Source of the DNA: Chrysomallon squamiferum
Taxonomy: Eukaryota > Mollusca > Gastropoda > Neomphalida > Peltospiridae
Reading direction: 5' to 3'
DNA: 21,500 bases
NCBI GenBank assembly: GCA_012295275.1
Contig: CM022665.1
Coordinates: forward strand, 46,212,595 to 46,234,094
In this document: positions 18,960-21,500 of the stretch, in pieces
Layout: each line of letters starts with the position of its first letter
Numbering within the stretch: position 1 is the stretch's first letter
The notes under the pieces: generated by a model
What the model saw: only the letters and a program-made list of their open reading frames with translations
Database searches by the model: none
What the model was told of the DNA's origin: nothing
Made by a program: the position numbers and the translations under genes

Positions 18960-21500
18960 AAGTTGAATAGTTAAGTAGAACATTTTAATTTAAAGGAAAC
19001 AAAATCCTGATGTTTTGATATTAAAAATTTAAATAATACGAACCCTTAAAGGTTTCTTTATTTTTATACCATTATCTGTTAATCTCAGTTTTGCAATATT
19101 AAAATACAAATGTGAACAATTATAGATAGATGTACAGACACTGGATAGCTAGATATTACTATGTAAGCTATTTGTATGTAGATTATATATTTATATATCA
19201 GTTGATTTCTAAACTTATAATTTTGCTACCAGTCAAAGGTCACTAGCAGAGATCACAGAAATGATTCACACAGCCAACCTCATTCACAAAGGGGTCGTTA
19301 ACCTTGCCGACCTTGACCCTGCTGTCGATGGACCAATCCAAGACATGGAATTTGGAAACAAAATGGCTGTGCTCAGTGGAGACTTCCTTTTGGCAAATGC
19401 TTGCACAGGGCTGGCAGAACTGAATAACACTCAGGTGAAGAATTGTACAAAAATTATTTAATCAGACATATTTTTGCGGCGTCCCTGTTGTTAAAGTATT
19501 TCATCTGAGGAATTACGGCTTGCCATATCAATACTTATGTATACACACCTGCATCATGAGGCGCTATTTCTGATTTTAGCTGAAGTCCAATAATTTATTC
19601 ATTAAAATCTCTGTGTCATGATTTACAGTCTCTGAGAAGGTACATATTTTCTTTTCTTTATTGCTAACTGATAGAAATAGTAAGTGATCCACCAGCCATA
19701 CAATTCAACTACCCTCATCCTGTATTCAATTTTTTTTAAAAATCTGATATTTAATGCACCTAATAATAAATTTAATTAACCTCTTACAGAGACTTAGAGT
19801 CTAAGAATAAGAAAAATGAATTCAGTATTCTCTTCACTAGGTTGTAGAAATCATCTCCAGCGCTATTGGAGATCTCATGGAAGCTGAATTTACTGGACTG
19901 CAGGATAAGCAGGGCAGCCCTTACCTTCCAGACAAAATTTCTTTCGCTGACTGGAAGAAACAAACGTTTCTGTCTTCAGGCACCTTATTGGCTAAAGGCT
20001 GTAAGGCTGCCATGGAGCTGGCCAATCACAGTGAAGAAGTCAAACAGCAAGCATTTACGTTTGGAGAGAACATGACATACGCCCATCAGGTAATTAATTA
20101 TTGTTTAGTTTTTTTTTTTGTTAGTGGTGTGTTATTAACATAATTTTAACATTATAACAGTTATAAAAAATAATTGTGATCTTAATTTATTTGTTTATCA
20201 CATTTAGGAGAACATTTTAACATTAATATGATATTGAAAATTGAAAACATGTTAAAGTTTGATGAGTAGTATTAGAATTTCTTGTGTTAGATATTTAAGG
20301 TATATCAGTTTATTTGAAATGTATTTGAATAACAGATATTGTGAATTTTGTATACTCCTCACTAACTGTTCCATGAATTAGTTTTCTTAATAATAAAAAT
20401 ATTTTAAAATAATGAGCTTACAACAGTCCTATAAGGGCTTTTTACTTTTACAGTAAAACTTTATTGTTAGCAAAGACTGGCTGTCAATGCTAAATAAAAC
20501 AATACTGAATTTTACAAAAAAAAAAATAATAAGAAGAAGATAAAATTAATAAAAATAAATAATTAGAGAAATAATAATAATAATAATAACAGAAATAATA
20601 ATAATAATAGTAATAATATTAGTAATAATAGTAATAATAGAAATAATAATAATAATAATAAGATAATTTTAATAATAATAATAATAACAATAATAACAAT
20701 AATAATAATAATAATTCCAGTTGTCGGGAGATTTGCAGCCATTTTTGAAACCAAACACTCACCTAGATCACCTGTCAGTCACATCAGCACCTGTCATCAA
20801 GTTCATTGAGCAGAATGGAAGATCAGCCATAGAGGACGAAAAGAAGAAAGGTCACATTCTCAGCAACAAGAAGGTAAAAATAAAAAAAAAAAAAAACTGT
20901 AATAGATACACACAGAAACAAAGTATCTTAAACAAGTGTGACCCAACACATCTAAAAAGATCTTTGAGCCACGTTTTTGAACATTTTTTAGTTTCCTGAT
21001 TCCATTTAGTTCCAGAGATATGTCTAAGACAAATCCTGTATTTTTCTCAGAAAATGGGGTGTTCCATAAATAACACTGGTTATTGAAAGTGCTATAAAAT
21101 ACACCTTATGGATTGATATCTGTCAATTTTATCAAAGACATTTTTTAAAAAAAAACAAACAATATCACAATTTTTTTATTGGTTTTGCTTTTGTTGGCTA
21201 AAGCTTTATATTTGGCCATATAACTTAAGACTTGATTTAATGTGATTGGTCACATATATTGAAAATTTAAAAAAGTCATTAAAAAAAAACAATATTATTT
21301 GCAAAGGGATAATATTTATCCTTGTTGATTATATTTTATTGTTCTTGGTCTTTATTGTTCCAGTTTTTAGGTTTTTTTTTTGTTAATGTGTATTTAAGAG
21401 CAATTTCTGAACCAGTGGCATCTTTAGAATATGTAATTATTTTGATTAGCTTTCAAAATTGATTTATGGTTAATATTATTACTGTTATTTCTTTTGATTC
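17966..21500 (+). CDS. PDSS2: Decaprenyl diphosphate synthase subunit 2, five coding exons, 3' end outside window
   Basis: Together with PDSS1 this subunit forms the mitochondrial synthase that makes the polyprenyl tail of ubiquinone. Joined exons: 17966-18222, 18716-18853, 19233-19434, 19841-20089 and 20721-20873, all in frame with GT...AG introns, giving 333 residues. Human PDSS2 has 399, so about 65 C-terminal residues lie beyond 21500. Residues 1-25 are basic and lack acidic residues until Glu22, a plausible mitochondrial leader. [20 protein letters not shown] is nearly identical to human, followed by [82 protein letters not shown] and VTSAPV. As in other PDSS2 proteins, there is no DDxxD catalytic motif of the active prenyl synthase subunit. 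The ATG was chosen because the frame upstream reaches a TGA (17930-17932) with no other ATG. Confidence 0.93.
18301..18471. repeat. (AAAT)n, (AAT)n and poly-A tracts in PDSS2 intron 1
   Basis: AAAT units at about 18303-18330 pass into AAT units to about 18360. A separate poly-A run of about 20 bases ends near 18471. No exon lies between 18222 and 18716; the rest is AT-rich with a TG-rich patch at 18559-18595. Confidence 0.9.
18716..18853 (+). CDS. PDSS2: PDSS2 coding exon 2
   Basis: Follows TTTATGACAG and ends at CAG then GTGGGT (residues 86-131 and part of 132). Contains [20 protein letters not shown] and SKAAGP, then a variable linker and GGIYP. The acceptor choice is fixed by the split Arg codon (AG plus A) continuing TAR-GLV as in human. 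Confidence 0.92.
18870..18952. repeat. (CA)n and (TA)n microsatellites just inside PDSS2 intron 2
   Basis: A CA run (18870-18909) starts only 16 bases after the exon 2 donor and is followed by a TA run (about 18923-18952). Both are length-variable repeat types. Confidence 0.95.
19233..19434 (+). CDS. PDSS2: PDSS2 coding exon 3
   Basis: Follows TTTTGCTACCAG and ends CAG then GTGAAG (residues 132-199). Contains [28 protein letters not shown] and [20 protein letters not shown], matching human [13 protein letters not shown]. Confidence 0.95.
19435..19840 (+). other. PDSS2 intron 3
   Basis: A 406-base intron without notable repeats, less AT-rich than the other introns. No alternative exon is supported. 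It ends in TTCTCTTCACTAG, a good acceptor. Confidence 0.7.
19841..20089 (+). CDS. PDSS2: PDSS2 coding exon 4
   Basis: Eighty-three codons (residues 200-282) between TTCACTAG and GTAATT, phase 0 both sides. Starts [19 protein letters not shown] and contains [20 protein letters not shown] and [10 protein letters not shown], matching human [20 protein letters not shown] and MELAKHDAEV. Confidence 0.95.
20569..20716. repeat. Imperfect (AAT)n array ending at the PDSS2 exon 5 acceptor
   Basis: About 145 bases of AAT units with G and C substitutions (TAG, AAC), ending AATAATAATTCCAG directly at exon 5. On the opposite strand it appears as a Leu/Ile-rich frame, which is an artefact. The array replaces most of the pyrimidine tract expected before a 3' splice site. 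Confidence 0.95.
20721..20873 (+). CDS. PDSS2: PDSS2 coding exon 5
   Basis: Fifty-one codons (residues 283-333) between ATAATTCCAG and GTAAAA, phase 0. Contains [11 protein letters not shown] and LSVTSAPV, matching human NSDVQPFIKEK and LNSAPV, followed by a charged segment. The acceptor is unusual: an AAT array runs to within a few bases of it, leaving almost no polypyrimidine tract. Confidence 0.9.
20874..21500 (+). other. Start of PDSS2 intron 5, no exon seen
   Basis: AT-rich sequence with A- and T-runs. I looked for the conserved C-terminal PDSS2 segment in all + strand frames and did not find it, so the last exon or exons lie beyond the window. Confidence 0.65.

Noticed and set aside
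20563-20754. Leu/Ile-rich - strand frame resembling a membrane protein
   Set aside because: It is the antisense translation of the AAT array before PDSS2 exon 5.

Overview
This window is nuclear DNA from an animal, very AT-rich and dense in simple repeats. Its genes are split into short exons by introns with GT...AG borders. The two recognisable proteins are metazoan mitochondrial enzymes. Their divergence from the human proteins, the intron density and a duplicated TTATCTCCCC block fit an invertebrate. A mollusc or other lophotrochozoan is my best guess, but the sequence alone does not prove it.

Layout. At the left edge (about 425-610, + strand) there may be the last exon of an unknown gene, followed by polyadenylation signals. 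Converging on it is a three-exon candidate gene on the - strand (1200-1826) that encodes about 121 residues I do not recognise. From about 1.96 to 8.0 kb I find no convincing gene. That stretch holds trinucleotide and dinucleotide arrays, including a self-complementary AAT/ATT palindrome, and a decayed tRNA-derived SINE-like element.

The centre (8375-17762, - strand) is a complete malonyl-CoA decarboxylase gene (MLYCD). I reconstruct ten coding exons joined in frame to 521 residues, with a basic mitochondrial leader, the catalytic Ser and His motifs, and no C-terminal peroxisomal SKL-type signal. Most of its introns carry their own private minisatellite. The intron 9 array is built from copies of the exon 9 splice-donor region. 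Intron 1 carries a fold-back element of about 0.8 kb.

The right part (17966 to beyond the window end, + strand) is PDSS2, the non-catalytic subunit of the polyprenyl diphosphate synthase that makes the ubiquinone side chain. Five coding exons (333 residues) are present and the C-terminal exon or exons lie outside.

MLYCD and PDSS2 are arranged head to head with only 203 bp between their start codons, so they probably share a bidirectional promoter. A palindromic NF-kB-type site (GGGAATTCCC) lies almost exactly midway. Both products act in mitochondria: malonyl-CoA removal, which relieves the block on fatty-acid oxidation, and ubiquinone synthesis for the respiratory chain. Co-regulation is therefore plausible but is inference. 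I found no clearly new multi-gene system. The most unusual structures are the splice-donor minisatellite, the compact divergent promoter and the unrecognised small gene.
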